From: Ardenticatenaceae bacterium | GTDB taxonomy: Bacteria; Chloroflexota; Anaerolineae; Promineifilales; Promineifilaceae | Direction: 5' to 3' | Length of the DNA stretch: 64,000 nt | Assembly (NCBI GenBank): GCA_020634565.1 | Contig: JACKBN010000002.1 | Coordinates: 372,001 to 436,000, forward strand | In this document: one piece after another, positions 25,462 through 33,891 of the stretch | Layout: each line of letters starts with the position of its first letter | How positions within the stretch are numbered: position 1 is the stretch's first letter | Notes under the pieces: model-generated | Seen by the model: the letters and a program-made list of their open reading frames with translations, nothing else | Databases searched by the model: none | What the model was told of the DNA's origin: nothing | Made by a program: the position numbers and the translations under genes

Positions 25462-26451
25462 ATGACTGAATACAAATCCGGCAGCCGATTGGAACGTGTT
25501 TTACGCTCCGGTCGGTTTGCTGTAACCGCCGAGCTAAATCCCCCCGACAGCGCCGATCCGCAAAAGGTATACGAAGCCGCCCTGGTGCTGTCTGAAGTGT
25601 GCGACGGTATCAACGCCACCGATGCCTCGGGCGCGCACTGCCACATGTCTAGCGTCGCCATCTGCGCCCTTCTCACGCGTGCCGGGTACGAACCCGTTTT
25701 TCAAGTCTCCTGCCGCGACCGCAACCGCATTGCCATCCAGGGTGATTTGTTGGGCGCAGCCGCCATGGGCGTCAAAAACGTCCTTTGCCTCACCGGCGAC
25801 GATGTGACTGCCGGTGACCAACCCCAAGCCAAACGCGTCTTTGACTTCGATTCGATTCAGCTGTTGCGCACGGCCAAAATTATGCGGGATGAGGGGGTAT
25901 TTTTAAGCGGCCGTAAACTCACTGATCCCCCGCGCCTCTTTTTGGGTGCCGCCTCCAACCCATTTGTGCAGCCATTCGACTGGCGCCCGCTGCGCCTCGC
26001 CAAAAAAATCGAGGCCGGAGCCGATTTTATTCAATCTCAATACTGTTTTGATGTGCCCCGCTTCAAAGAATTTATGCAGCGCGTCCGCGATCTTGGCCTA
26101 CACGAAAAAGCATTTTATCTGGTGGGAGTGGGGCCGCTTCGTTCAGAAAAAGCGGCCGAATTTATGCGCACCAATGTTCCTGGCGTTCGCATTCCCGATG
26201 AAATTATCGAACGGCTGCGCAAAACGCCCAAAGAGAAAAAGCGGGAAGAAGGCAAGAAAATTTGCATCGAAATTATTCAGCAGGTGCGTGAAATTGAAGG
26301 CGTTTCTGGCGTTCACGTGATGGCTTACCGCCAGGAAGAGCTTGTGGCTGAAATCATTGAAGAATCTGGCCTGTTGCCCCGACCGATGCAAACCGGTTTT
26401 GACGGCGGGCAGGAAAAAGCGCGCATGCGCAAAAAGAAAAGTGACCAGTGA
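25462..26451 (+). CDS. metF: Methylenetetrahydrofolate reductase
   Basis: 329 residues, TIM-barrel flavoprotein. Motifs: VTAELNPPDSADPQKV, a DGINATDAS segment, QVSCRDRNRIAIQGDLLGAAAMGVKNVLCLTGDD (the RDxN-iQ-DllgA substrate and FAD region of MetF) and KIEAGADFIQSQYCFD. It interconverts methylene-THF and methyl-THF. Beside metV, so the MetF-V type is expected. The C-terminal tail is basic (EKARMRKKKSDQ). The next spacer again contains heptamer-type repeats. Confidence 0.93.
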   Translation: MTEYKSGSRLERVLRSGRFAVTAELNPPDSADPQKVYEAALVLSEVCDGINATDASGAHCHMSSVAICALLTRAGYEPVFQVSCRDRNRIAIQGDLLGAAAMGVKNVLCLTGDDVTAGDQPQAKRVFDFDSIQLLRTAKIMRDEGVFLSGRKLTDPPRLFLGAASNPFVQPFDWRPLRLAKKIEAGADFIQSQYCFDVPRFKEFMQRVRDLGLHEKAFYLVGVGPLRSEKAAEFMRTNVPGVRIPDEIIERLRKTPKEKKREEGKKICIEIIQQVREIEGVSGVHVMAYRQEELVAEIIEESGLLPRPMQTGFDGGQEKARMRKKKSDQ

Positions 26452-26536
26452 TCGGTAAACAGTGTTCAGTAAAACAGTAATCAGTATTTCGACTCGCCAT
26501 CGTTCACGGATTACTCGCCACTGATAATTGATTACT
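26452..26536. repeat. Heptamer-type repeat spacer (CAGTAATCAGT)
   Basis: Units GATCGGTAAACAGTGTTCAGT, AAACAGTAATCAGT and the partial complement ACTGATAATTGATTACTG occupy most of the metF to methyltransferase gap; an imperfect hairpin is possible. Confidence 0.65.
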
Positions 26537-26565
26537 GCGTTCCCAAAAAGGAAATAAGGAAGAAC

Positions 26566-27456
26566 ATGGAGACAATCATCAGTTCAAAAACAAAAACGGT
26601 CATCATTGGGCCGGAACGGCCGTTTACCATCATCGGTGAACGCATCAACCCTACCGGGCGCAAGCTGCTGGCCCGCGAAATGGCCGCCGACAACTACGAG
26701 CGAGTCATCAGCGATGCCATTGCCCAGGTGGAAGCAGGCGCGCACATGCTGGACGTTAACGCTGGCATCCCCCTGGCCGATGAACCGGCCATCATGGCCA
26801 AAGCAATCAAAATTGTGCAGTCCGTGGTAGACGTGCCCATTTCCATCGACTCCTCCGTGGTGGAAGCGCTGCAAAGCGGCCTGGAAGCCTACGAAGGCAA
26901 ACCCCTGGTTAACTCCGTCACCGGCGAGGATGAGCGATTGGAAAGCGTACTGCCGCTGGTCAAAAAATATGGCGCGGCCGTCATCGGCATTTCCAACGAC
27001 GAAACCGGCATCTCCCAAGACCCGGATGTCCGTTTTGCCGTCGCCAAAAAGATTGTAGAACGGGCCATGGACCACGGCATTCCGCGAGAAGACGTCATTA
27101 TCGACCCCCTGGTGATGCCCATTGGGGCGATGCAGTTCGCCGGTCGCCAGGTTTTCCGCATTCTGGAGCGCTGCCTCAACGAGCTAAAAGTTAACACCTG
27201 CTGCGGCGGCAGCAATATTTCATTTGGTTTGCCCAATCGCCCGCCGCTCAATGCCCACTTCCTGGCGATGGCCATCTCCCACGGACTGACCTCCGCCATT
27301 ACCAACCCCATCGAAAGCGAAATCAAGCAGGGCGTTCTGGTGGCCGACGTCATGATGGGCAACGATGAAAACTGTACCAACTGGATCGTCGCCAACCGCG
27401 CCCCAGATGAGGATGGCGGCACACGGCGGGCGCGCCGTCGCCGCCGTCGCGAATAA
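26566..27456 (+). CDS. Methyl-THF:corrinoid methyltransferase (MtgA/AcsE type)
   Basis: 296 residues, pterin-binding TIM barrel of the dihydropteroate-synthase-like family. Motifs: TIIGERINPTGRKLLA, GAHMLDVNAGIP, VPISIDSSVVEALQ, GKPLVNSVTGE, IDPLVMPIG and a late CCGGSNISFGLPNRP. It transfers methyl between the corrinoid protein and tetrahydrofolate. In glycine-betaine demethylating systems the MtgA-type enzyme makes methyl-THF. The last 10 residues contain 8 Arg (TRRARRRRRRE), not part of the barrel. GGAAATAAGG precedes the ATG. Its partners are encoded on both sides. Confidence 0.92.
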   Translation: METIISSKTKTVIIGPERPFTIIGERINPTGRKLLAREMAADNYERVISDAIAQVEAGAHMLDVNAGIPLADEPAIMAKAIKIVQSVVDVPISIDSSVVEALQSGLEAYEGKPLVNSVTGEDERLESVLPLVKKYGAAVIGISNDETGISQDPDVRFAVAKKIVERAMDHGIPREDVIIDPLVMPIGAMQFAGRQVFRILERCLNELKVNTCCGGSNISFGLPNRPPLNAHFLAMAISHGLTSAITNPIESEIKQGVLVADVMMGNDENCTNWIVANRAPDEDGGTRRARRRRRRE

Positions 27457-27588
27457 TCACCTGCCAAACGATTGACATTTGTCACTTGGCAGCGCATTAA
27501 ACTTTGGCAAACTTGACCACAGGTTAAGTTTGACCATCTTACTATTTTCGCAACGCCTCGGCGTTAGCTTCTAAGGAGTGAATCCACT

Positions 27589-29484
27589 ATGCCCCATAAA
27601 CTGCAAAATTTGAAAACGGCCGTTCCCAGCGACATCGAAATTGCCCAGGAAGCCACCCCCCTGCCCATTACCCAAATTGCTGAAGAAGTTGGCCTGCTGC
27701 CCGAAGAGTTGGTCCCCTACGGCACCGACAAAGCCAAAGTCAAACTGTCTGTGCGGGATCGTCTGGCAGACCGCCCCAACGGCAAATACATCGACGTGAC
27801 AGCTATTACCCCCACCCCCTTGGGCGAAGGCAAAACCACCACCACCGTCGGCCTGAGCCAGGCGTTGGGCGCTCACCTGGGCCAAAAAGTGTTCACCTGC
27901 ATTCGCCAGCCCAGCCAGGGTCCGACCTTTGGCATCAAGGGTGGCGCGGCCGGTGGCGGCTACAGCCAAATCATCCCCATGGAAGATTTCAACCTGCATT
28001 TGACGGGCGATATTCACGCCATTACGGCCGCCAATAACCTGCTCGCCGCCGCCATTGACGTGCGGATGCACCATGAATCATACCAGGACGATATGCGGCT
28101 CTTTAACGCCCTCTTCCCGGAAAACAAAGACGGCAGCCGCAAAATCTCCCCGGTACAAATCAAACGGCTCAAAAAATTGGGCATCGACAAAACCGACCCC
28201 AACGAACTGACCGAAGAAGAAATCAGCAAATTTGTGCGGCTGGACATTGACATGGACACCATCACCTGGCGGCGCGTGGTAGACACCAACGACCGCTTCC
28301 TGCGCGGCATCACCATTGGCCGTGGCCCACAAGAAAAGTTCGAGCGGGAAACGGGCTTTGACATCACCGTAGCCAGCGAAATCATGGCCATCTTGGCCCT
28401 GACGACGGATTTGGCTGACATGCGTGAACGGTTGGGCAATATGGTCATCGGCCAAAGCAAAGCGGGCGACGCCATCACCGCTGATGATTTAGGCGTCGGC
28501 GGCGCACTGACCGTCCTCATGAAGGACGCCATCATGCCCACCCTGATGCAGACGCTGGAAGGCACCCCGGCGCTGGTTCATGCTGGGCCGTTTGCCAACA
28601 TCGCTCACGGCAACAGCTCCATCGTGGCCGACCAAATCGCGCTCAAGCTGGTGGGGCCAGATGGCTATGTTCTGACGGAATCCGGCTTTGGTGCCGACAT
28701 TGGCATGGAGAAATTCTTCGACATCAAGTGCCGCTATAGCGGGTTGATTCCCAACGTGGTGGTGCTGGTGGCCACGATTCGCGCCCTGAAGATGCACGGC
28801 GGTGGCCCCAAAGTGGTGGCCGGCAAGCCACTCGATCCAGCCTACACGGAAGAAAATCTAGAACTGCTGGAGAAAGGCTGCGTCAACATGGTGGCTCACA
28901 TCCATAACGCGCTGCGCTTTGGTATTCCGGTGGTTGTGGCCGTCAACCGCTTTAAAGACGACACGGACAACGAAGTCGCTTTGGTACGCAAAATTGCGAT
29001 AGAAGCCGGGGCGGAAGATGCGGTGATGTCTAACCATTGGGCCGAAGGCGGCAAAGGCTCTGTGGAACTGGGCAAGGCGGTGATGGCGGCCTGTGAAAAG
29101 CCAAGTGATTTCAAGTTCCTCTATCCGCTGGAACTCACAATCAAAGAGAAAATTGAGACGATTGCCAAAGAGATTTACGGGGCAGATGGCGTTGAATACT
29201 CCGAGAAAGCGGAAGAGCAGATTGCCGATTACAACCGTCTGGGCTTCGACAAGCTGCCGATGTGCATGGCCAAAACGCACCTGAGCCTGAGCCACGACCC
29301 GAATTTGAAGGGTCGTCCCACCGGCTTCACGATTCCCATTCGTGAGATTCGGGCCAGCGTCGGGGCAGGCTTCCTCTATCCGCTGGTTGGCGCGATGAGC
29401 ACGATGCCTGGTTTGCCCACACGGCCGTCTTTCTACGACGTCGATCTCGATTTGGAAACTGGCAAGGTGGTTGGTTTGTTCTAA
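27589..29484 (+). CDS. fhs: Formate-tetrahydrofolate ligase
   Basis: 631 residues, the longer form of the family. The ATP site is TPLGEGKTTTTVGLSQ at about residue 75, with GIKGGAAGGGYSQIIPMEDFNLHLTGDIHAI, ESGFGADIGMEKF and IPVVVAVNRFKDD also conserved. It interconverts formyl-THF and formate with ATP; here it could recover ATP while releasing formate from methyl groups. No methylene-THF dehydrogenase/cyclohydrolase (FolD) is in the window, so that step must be encoded elsewhere. TAAGGAG lies 10 bases before the ATG. The 130-bp spacer before it has a CTGCCAA/TTGGCAG inverted repeat (27463-27497). Confidence 0.97.
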   Translation: MPHKLQNLKTAVPSDIEIAQEATPLPITQIAEEVGLLPEELVPYGTDKAKVKLSVRDRLADRPNGKYIDVTAITPTPLGEGKTTTTVGLSQALGAHLGQKVFTCIRQPSQGPTFGIKGGAAGGGYSQIIPMEDFNLHLTGDIHAITAANNLLAAAIDVRMHHESYQDDMRLFNALFPENKDGSRKISPVQIKRLKKLGIDKTDPNELTEEEISKFVRLDIDMDTITWRRVVDTNDRFLRGITIGRGPQEKFERETGFDITVASEIMAILALTTDLADMRERLGNMVIGQSKAGDAITADDLGVGGALTVLMKDAIMPTLMQTLEGTPALVHAGPFANIAHGNSSIVADQIALKLVGPDGYVLTESGFGADIGMEKFFDIKCRYSGLIPNVVVLVATIRALKMHGGGPKVVAGKPLDPAYTEENLELLEKGCVNMVAHIHNALRFGIPVVVAVNRFKDDTDNEVALVRKIAIEAGAEDAVMSNHWAEGGKGSVELGKAVMAACEKPSDFKFLYPLELTIKEKIETIAKEIYGADGVEYSEKAEEQIADYNRLGFDKLPMCMAKTHLSLSHDPNLKGRPTGFTIPIREIRASVGAGFLYPLVGAMSTMPGLPTRPSFYDVDLDLETGKVVGLF

Positions 29485-29487
29485 TTT

Positions 29488-29516
29488 GCCACAGAGATCA
29501 CAGAGGTCGTAGAGAG
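29488..29516. repeat. CACAGAGATCACAGAGG-type repeat copy
   Basis: A short copy of the CACAGA-rich spacer repeat directly after the fhs stop. The same family occurs in the lysine operon spacers. Confidence 0.5.
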
Positions 29517-29566
29517 ATCGGCGACTTTTTGTGCAGCTTGCTAAAAAATTTGCAGTAGAATTTTGA

Positions 29567-29600
29567 GGAGAAGGCCACAATCAGCCTTCTCCTTTTTTCT
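29567..29600 (+). terminator. Intrinsic terminator after the C1 block
   Basis: GGAGAAGGC (29567-29575), 8-base loop, GCCTTCTCC (29584-29592), then six T. It ends the one-carbon block. The next start codon (29602) comes directly after the T-run. Confidence 0.85.
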
Positions 29601-29601
29601 T

Positions 29602-31053
29602 ATGCGACCCAAACTGTTTCTCTTGTTCATTTGTGTGATTGGTTTAATTGGCTGCCTGCCTGAGCAGGAGCCGGTGACGGTGACGCGCCCGATAGTGGTG
29701 ACGGAAATGCCGACGGAAGTTAGTGTGAGTACTGCCGTTCCTCCCACCAACACCCCACTACCCACAGCCACCCAAGTGGCTGCCGCCACCGCAACACCCA
29801 CAACCATCCCCTTGCCTACCAGCACACCAGAGCCCGCCTGGCCCACAACCCCCATTTTGTTTGTGCGCGACAACATCTTGCACCGTTGGCTACCGCAAAC
29901 TAACGAAGTTGAGTTGCTCGCTGAACGTGTCGATTCCTTCCGAGTTTATGCCCCAGATATTGCCGTATTTATGCGGGAAGTAGTGCCTCAGGAAACGTAC
30001 GCTCTTATCGTTTTCCACATTCCTACGCAGACAGAAGTTGAAATCGTTCGCTTACCTGCCGTAAAAGACTTTAATCCCAATTCCGGTGTAACATCTTTTG
30101 TACCACCCTTAAAAAATGCAGTTACAGTTTCACCAAATAGCAAATGGATCGGCTTTGTGTCTGAGAATGATGACATGTTATCCCTCACACTTCACGAGCT
30201 AGTCTTTGAGAATTCCGTTGTTGATGCGCGTCAACTCCTATCAATACCAACAGACATTCGCAAAGATTCTTCCATCTATCTTGCCTACTTTTCCTGGAAC
30301 CAAGAGAATCAGCTTAGTTGGTCAACCGGTTCCGGCATATGGGAACTAGACCTTGCAAATGATTCAGTAGAACCAAAAATTATTATTCAACCTAGCCTGA
30401 ACACTTACAATCATCCTGGATCTGTGGATGAAAATGGCGATTACTTACCTGTACGAACCCGGCTTTCAACCTATCGTTGGTCGCCAGACGGCCGTTACTT
30501 AATTGCAAGAGAAGCTGCTTATGAAGGTGGCGCGTTTAGGATAATTGAAAGAGAAACAGATCGAACAGTGGTCATTCCTGATGCATATTACGGAGCTTAC
30601 AGCGACGCCCTTATCTGGATAACAAACGACAGCTTTATACAATTCAATTTGAATGGAACAATTACGCATTGGCAAGTTCAAACTGAAGAGCCATTTTCCC
30701 TGGCTGAGATAACATCCTTTCAATTTGAGCGTGGATTCTTTGATAATTTAAGCCAGATTTCTGGCAATCACATCCGATTTAGTTACTCGCTTTTGTCTGG
30801 CCCAGCCACTAGCTGGATTTATGATCTAAATTTTGAAACGGGCGAGTTTACGAAGCTAAGTTCGGATTTGGAATCAAGAGAAATTGTTGTTTACTGGACA
30901 CCAAACAATGAAGAAATATTGTGGCAACCTACCAACGGTCCATCCACATCAATTTTCTATGATTCTCTTGATGGACAGGCTTCCGTAAATTTGGATGAAG
31001 TTTTGGGCACAGATTCCTGCTGCTGGTCTTGGGAACGCACCAGTTCAGAGTAG
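29602..31053 (+). CDS. Lipoprotein with WD40-like beta-propeller repeats
   Basis: 483 residues from ATG 29602. Lipobox GLIGC, then a Thr/Pro-rich linker and an extracytoplasmic propeller-like region with recurring WSPDGRYLIA/VSPNSKWIGFVS/WTPNNEEILWQP motifs typical of TolB/WD40-like blades. No catalytic residues are evident. A sensing or scaffold role on the cell surface is possible. An in-frame upstream ATG at 29563 would include the terminator hairpin and spoil the signal peptide. Only one ACGGCCGT occurs in it, and base composition is a little more AT-rich than neighbours. No promoter could be fixed. It is not related in function to the upstream operon as far as I can see. Confidence 0.75.
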   Translation: MRPKLFLLFICVIGLIGCLPEQEPVTVTRPIVVTEMPTEVSVSTAVPPTNTPLPTATQVAAATATPTTIPLPTSTPEPAWPTTPILFVRDNILHRWLPQTNEVELLAERVDSFRVYAPDIAVFMREVVPQETYALIVFHIPTQTEVEIVRLPAVKDFNPNSGVTSFVPPLKNAVTVSPNSKWIGFVSENDDMLSLTLHELVFENSVVDARQLLSIPTDIRKDSSIYLAYFSWNQENQLSWSTGSGIWELDLANDSVEPKIIIQPSLNTYNHPGSVDENGDYLPVRTRLSTYRWSPDGRYLIAREAAYEGGAFRIIERETDRTVVIPDAYYGAYSDALIWITNDSFIQFNLNGTITHWQVQTEEPFSLAEITSFQFERGFFDNLSQISGNHIRFSYSLLSGPATSWIYDLNFETGEFTKLSSDLESREIVVYWTPNNEEILWQPTNGPSTSIFYDSLDGQASVNLDEVLGTDSCCWSWERTSSE

Positions 31054-31103
31054 CTAGCCTACTATGGCAAGCGGCTATTCTCCCGCATTTAATCAAGTGT
31101 CAT

Positions 31104-31140
31104 AGCTCCCTGGCGTCCAGCAGAATGCCAGGGAGCTTTT
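31104..31140 (+). terminator. Intrinsic terminator
   Basis: AGCTCCCTGGC (31104-31114), 12-base loop, GCCAGGGAGCT (31127-31137), then TTTTTG. A perfect 11-bp stem about 50 bp after the lipoprotein stop. Confidence 0.9.
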
Positions 31141-31207
31141 TGTAGGTTGATCCGCAGCGGGACATCAGTTAAATTCGGTCGCTGGCAAAATGATGAAGGG
31201 CGAATTT

Positions 31208-33769
31208 ATGACAAAGCAGGGATTCAGAGAAAAACGCTGGCATGTAGTGGGGAACGGCCGTTCCTTCTCCATCTTCCTCGTCTATGCCCTGCTCACCCTC
31301 TTCATGACCTGGCCCACGGTGGTTGAGCTGGGCCAGGCAATCCCCGGCCAGTTGGGTGACGCCTTTGTCCATTTGTGGATTTTTGAGTGGCTCAAAACTG
31401 CCCTGCTCAACGGCGATAATCTGTTCCAAACCCAGCTCATCTTTTACCCCACTGGCGTCTCGCTGCTGAACCACAACATTGCCTGGGTCAACTTTGCTTT
31501 GTGGCTGCCGCTGCAAGCGTTGTTTGGCGGCGAAATCGCCTACAGCATATCTTTTTTGCTCATTTTTCCGCTGAATGGACTGGCCGTCTACCTGTTCGTC
31601 AAAGAGCTGCTGCCCGTCGGTCGGATTGATAATCCGACGACTGGGGCAGAAACGGCCGCTTTCGTCGCCGGTCTCATTGCTGCCTTTTGGCCCTACAACC
31701 TGTCCCACCACGACCATCCCAACCTGATTTTGGTGGCCTGGGTGCCGCTAGCCATGCTGTTCATGGCCCGATTGGTGCAGCGCCGCCGCTGGACGGACGC
31801 GCTGCTGACCGGCCTGTTTGTGGCCCTCATTGGCCTGACGCGCTGGCAGCTTTTACTCATGGCCGCACCGCTGCTGGCGTTGTGGGGCGGCTGGCTGCTC
31901 TGGCAAAATCGCCCGCTGCCCCTCAAGCTGCTGCTGCCCCGGCTGCTGCTGGCGGTGGGCACGGCGCTGCTGATCAGCCTGCCCTTTTTTGTGCCGCTGC
32001 TGCGCTACCAGATGTCCCGCACCGATCCGGAAGCGGTGCTGGTGGAGGAACGCGCCTACGCCACGGATTTAGCGGCGTACGTCACGCCCGGCAGCTACCA
32101 TCCCCTCTGGGGCGAGGCGATCATGCCCATCACGCAGGGGTTTGAGGGCAATCCGATTTACGTACGCTTTGTGGGCTTTGCGGCGCTCATTTTGGCCGGG
32201 CTGGCGGCGTGGCGGCGGTGGCGCAGAAGTCGGTTTTGGCTGTTGGCAACGGCCGTTTACCTCCTCCTCGCTCTGGGACCCACCCTGTACCTGGCCGGGT
32301 CGCCCACTATCCCATTGCCCTATCGCCTGATCGATGGCTCCTTTTTGCTACAAACCATTCGCTTCCCCGACCGGTTTAATGTGCTGCTGGGCCTGCCCCT
32401 GAGCGTTTTGGCCGGTTTAGGGATGATGGTGGTGCTGGAACGGCCGTTTCCCCAACGCCACCGCATTCTCTCCACCCTGCTCATTTCTGGACTGATTCTG
32501 TTTGAGTATGCTAACCAGTTCGCTATGCTTTCCCTGGCGACCCCGCACTGGTTCCAGCAAATCGCCGCCAGCGACGAAGAATTCGCCATTGTAGACATCC
32601 CCGCCTTCAGCAACGAGGCGTACAACAAGCAATACATGCGCTACCAGTTGGTACACCAAAAAGCGCTGGTGGAAGGTCGCGTTGCCCGCCCGCCGGAATC
32701 GGCCACGGCGTTTGTGGAAGGGGTGCCGTTTTTAGACAACTTGCTCACCAGCAAAGTGCCACCAACGGATTTAGCCGACCAAAGCCAGCAAATTGAGCAA
32801 TTGGCGGAAGCAAACGTGCAATATATTGTGCTGCACCGCCAATTTCTTTCGGAGGAGGAGCTGGCTGCGTGGCGCAGCTGGTTTGTCCGCGCACCCATTT
32901 ACGAGGGTGAAAATGTGGTGGTGTTTTCAACGGATCGATTGGACTTGAAAACGGCCGTTCCCTGGCAAATCCAGCTACCAAACCCCGTGGGCAACGGTGA
33001 GATTGGCCTGCTAAAACTGAACTATCCCTCCCAGCTTGCAGCTGGAGAATGGCTCACCATCCAGACAGTTTGGGGCAGTACGGAACCGATAGGGCAAGAT
33101 TTAACCGTCTGCTTGCAGCTGCAAAATGCGACAGGCGATCTGGCCGACCAGCGGTGCCAGCCCGTCTCGGGAAGCTGGCCGACAGCGCAGTGGCAGGCCA
33201 ACGAGATCGTGCGCGAAACATACAACCTGCCAATCGATCCGTTTGCCGCAGGCGGCTCTTACCAGCTCAACTTTCAACTCGTGGATGAGGCAGGAATGGC
33301 AAGCGCAGCAACGGCCGTTGGCCCAATCGAGGTGGCCGCCCTGCCCAGAACATTTACCCCCAGCCAGCCAGAATTTGAGCAAACGGCCGTTTGGCAAAAC
33401 CTGCTCCAGCTCAATGGCTACGACCTTGATCCAACCGCCGGACAGCTCACCGTCACCCTGCACTGGCAGGCGTTGGCCCGTCCCGACCGCTCCTACAAAT
33501 TTTTCCTGCATCTGATAAACACGGCCACCGGAGAACTGGTGGCCCAGGCCGACTACATTCCCCGCGACTGGACCTACCCAACAGATTGGTGGGCAGCAGG
33601 TGAGTTTGTGGTGGATACGGCCGTTCTCCCGCTAAACGACGTCGGCAGCGGCACCTACCAACTGCTGCTTGGCCTCTACGACCCGGACACTGGCCAACGC
33701 CTGCTAGCCACCAGCGAAGACAGCAGCACCCCGATGGATGCCATCAGCCTCACTGAGATTTCTCGCTAA
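31208..33769 (+). CDS. Large GT-C-like membrane protein with C-terminal beta domains
   Basis: About 853 residues from ATG 31208 (AAGGGCG upstream; ATG 31190 and 31193 are in-frame alternatives). The first 430 residues hold about 12 membrane helices with a first extracytoplasmic loop containing LGDAFVHLWIFEW, where GT-C enzymes keep the catalytic acidic residue. The second half is extracytoplasmic and beta-rich: repeats such as LQLNGYDLDPTAGQLTVTLHWQALARPDRSYKFFLHL recur as tandem sandwich domains, also found in the genes at 34.4, 37.2 and 59.4 kb. Probably a lipid-linked sugar transferase for surface glycans; donor and acceptor are unknown. Many ACGGCCGT copies encode TAV or ERPF. Confidence 0.75.
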   Translation: MTKQGFREKRWHVVGNGRSFSIFLVYALLTLFMTWPTVVELGQAIPGQLGDAFVHLWIFEWLKTALLNGDNLFQTQLIFYPTGVSLLNHNIAWVNFALWLPLQALFGGEIAYSISFLLIFPLNGLAVYLFVKELLPVGRIDNPTTGAETAAFVAGLIAAFWPYNLSHHDHPNLILVAWVPLAMLFMARLVQRRRWTDALLTGLFVALIGLTRWQLLLMAAPLLALWGGWLLWQNRPLPLKLLLPRLLLAVGTALLISLPFFVPLLRYQMSRTDPEAVLVEERAYATDLAAYVTPGSYHPLWGEAIMPITQGFEGNPIYVRFVGFAALILAGLAAWRRWRRSRFWLLATAVYLLLALGPTLYLAGSPTIPLPYRLIDGSFLLQTIRFPDRFNVLLGLPLSVLAGLGMMVVLERPFPQRHRILSTLLISGLILFEYANQFAMLSLATPHWFQQIAASDEEFAIVDIPAFSNEAYNKQYMRYQLVHQKALVEGRVARPPESATAFVEGVPFLDNLLTSKVPPTDLADQSQQIEQLAEANVQYIVLHRQFLSEEELAAWRSWFVRAPIYEGENVVVFSTDRLDLKTAVPWQIQLPNPVGNGEIGLLKLNYPSQLAAGEWLTIQTVWGSTEPIGQDLTVCLQLQNATGDLADQRCQPVSGSWPTAQWQANEIVRETYNLPIDPFAAGGSYQLNFQLVDEAGMASAATAVGPIEVAALPRTFTPSQPEFEQTAVWQNLLQLNGYDLDPTAGQLTVTLHWQALARPDRSYKFFLHLINTATGELVAQADYIPRDWTYPTDWWAAGEFVVDTAVLPLNDVGSGTYQLLLGLYDPDTGQRLLATSEDSSTPMDAISLTEISR

Positions 33770-33891
33770 TAGAGTTGTTCCCGAATAACAATTGTCATTC
33801 CCGCGCAGGCGGGAATCCATTTGGTTTCAGGAGTGGACACTCGCATTCGCGGGTGTGACAGGGCAGAAATATTTATAAAGGAACAACTCTA
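33770..33891. mobile_element. MITE-like element, 122 bp with 12-bp terminal inverted repeats
   Basis: TAGAGTTGTTCC (33770-33781) and GGAACAACTCTA (33880-33891) are perfect 12-bp inverted ends. Inside is the palindrome ATTCCCGCGCAGGCGGGAAT, part of a repeat seen widely in bacterial genomes. It has no coding capacity. It starts on the base after the stop of the left gene, and its right end supplies the TAG stop of the minus-strand gene. TA at the ends resembles IS630/mariner-type targets, but no transposase is in the window. Confidence 0.65.

Noticed and set aside
27457..27588. THF or other riboswitch before fhs
   Set aside because: Only a CTGCCAA/TTGGCAG inverted repeat was found; no match to a riboswitch core that I could defend.
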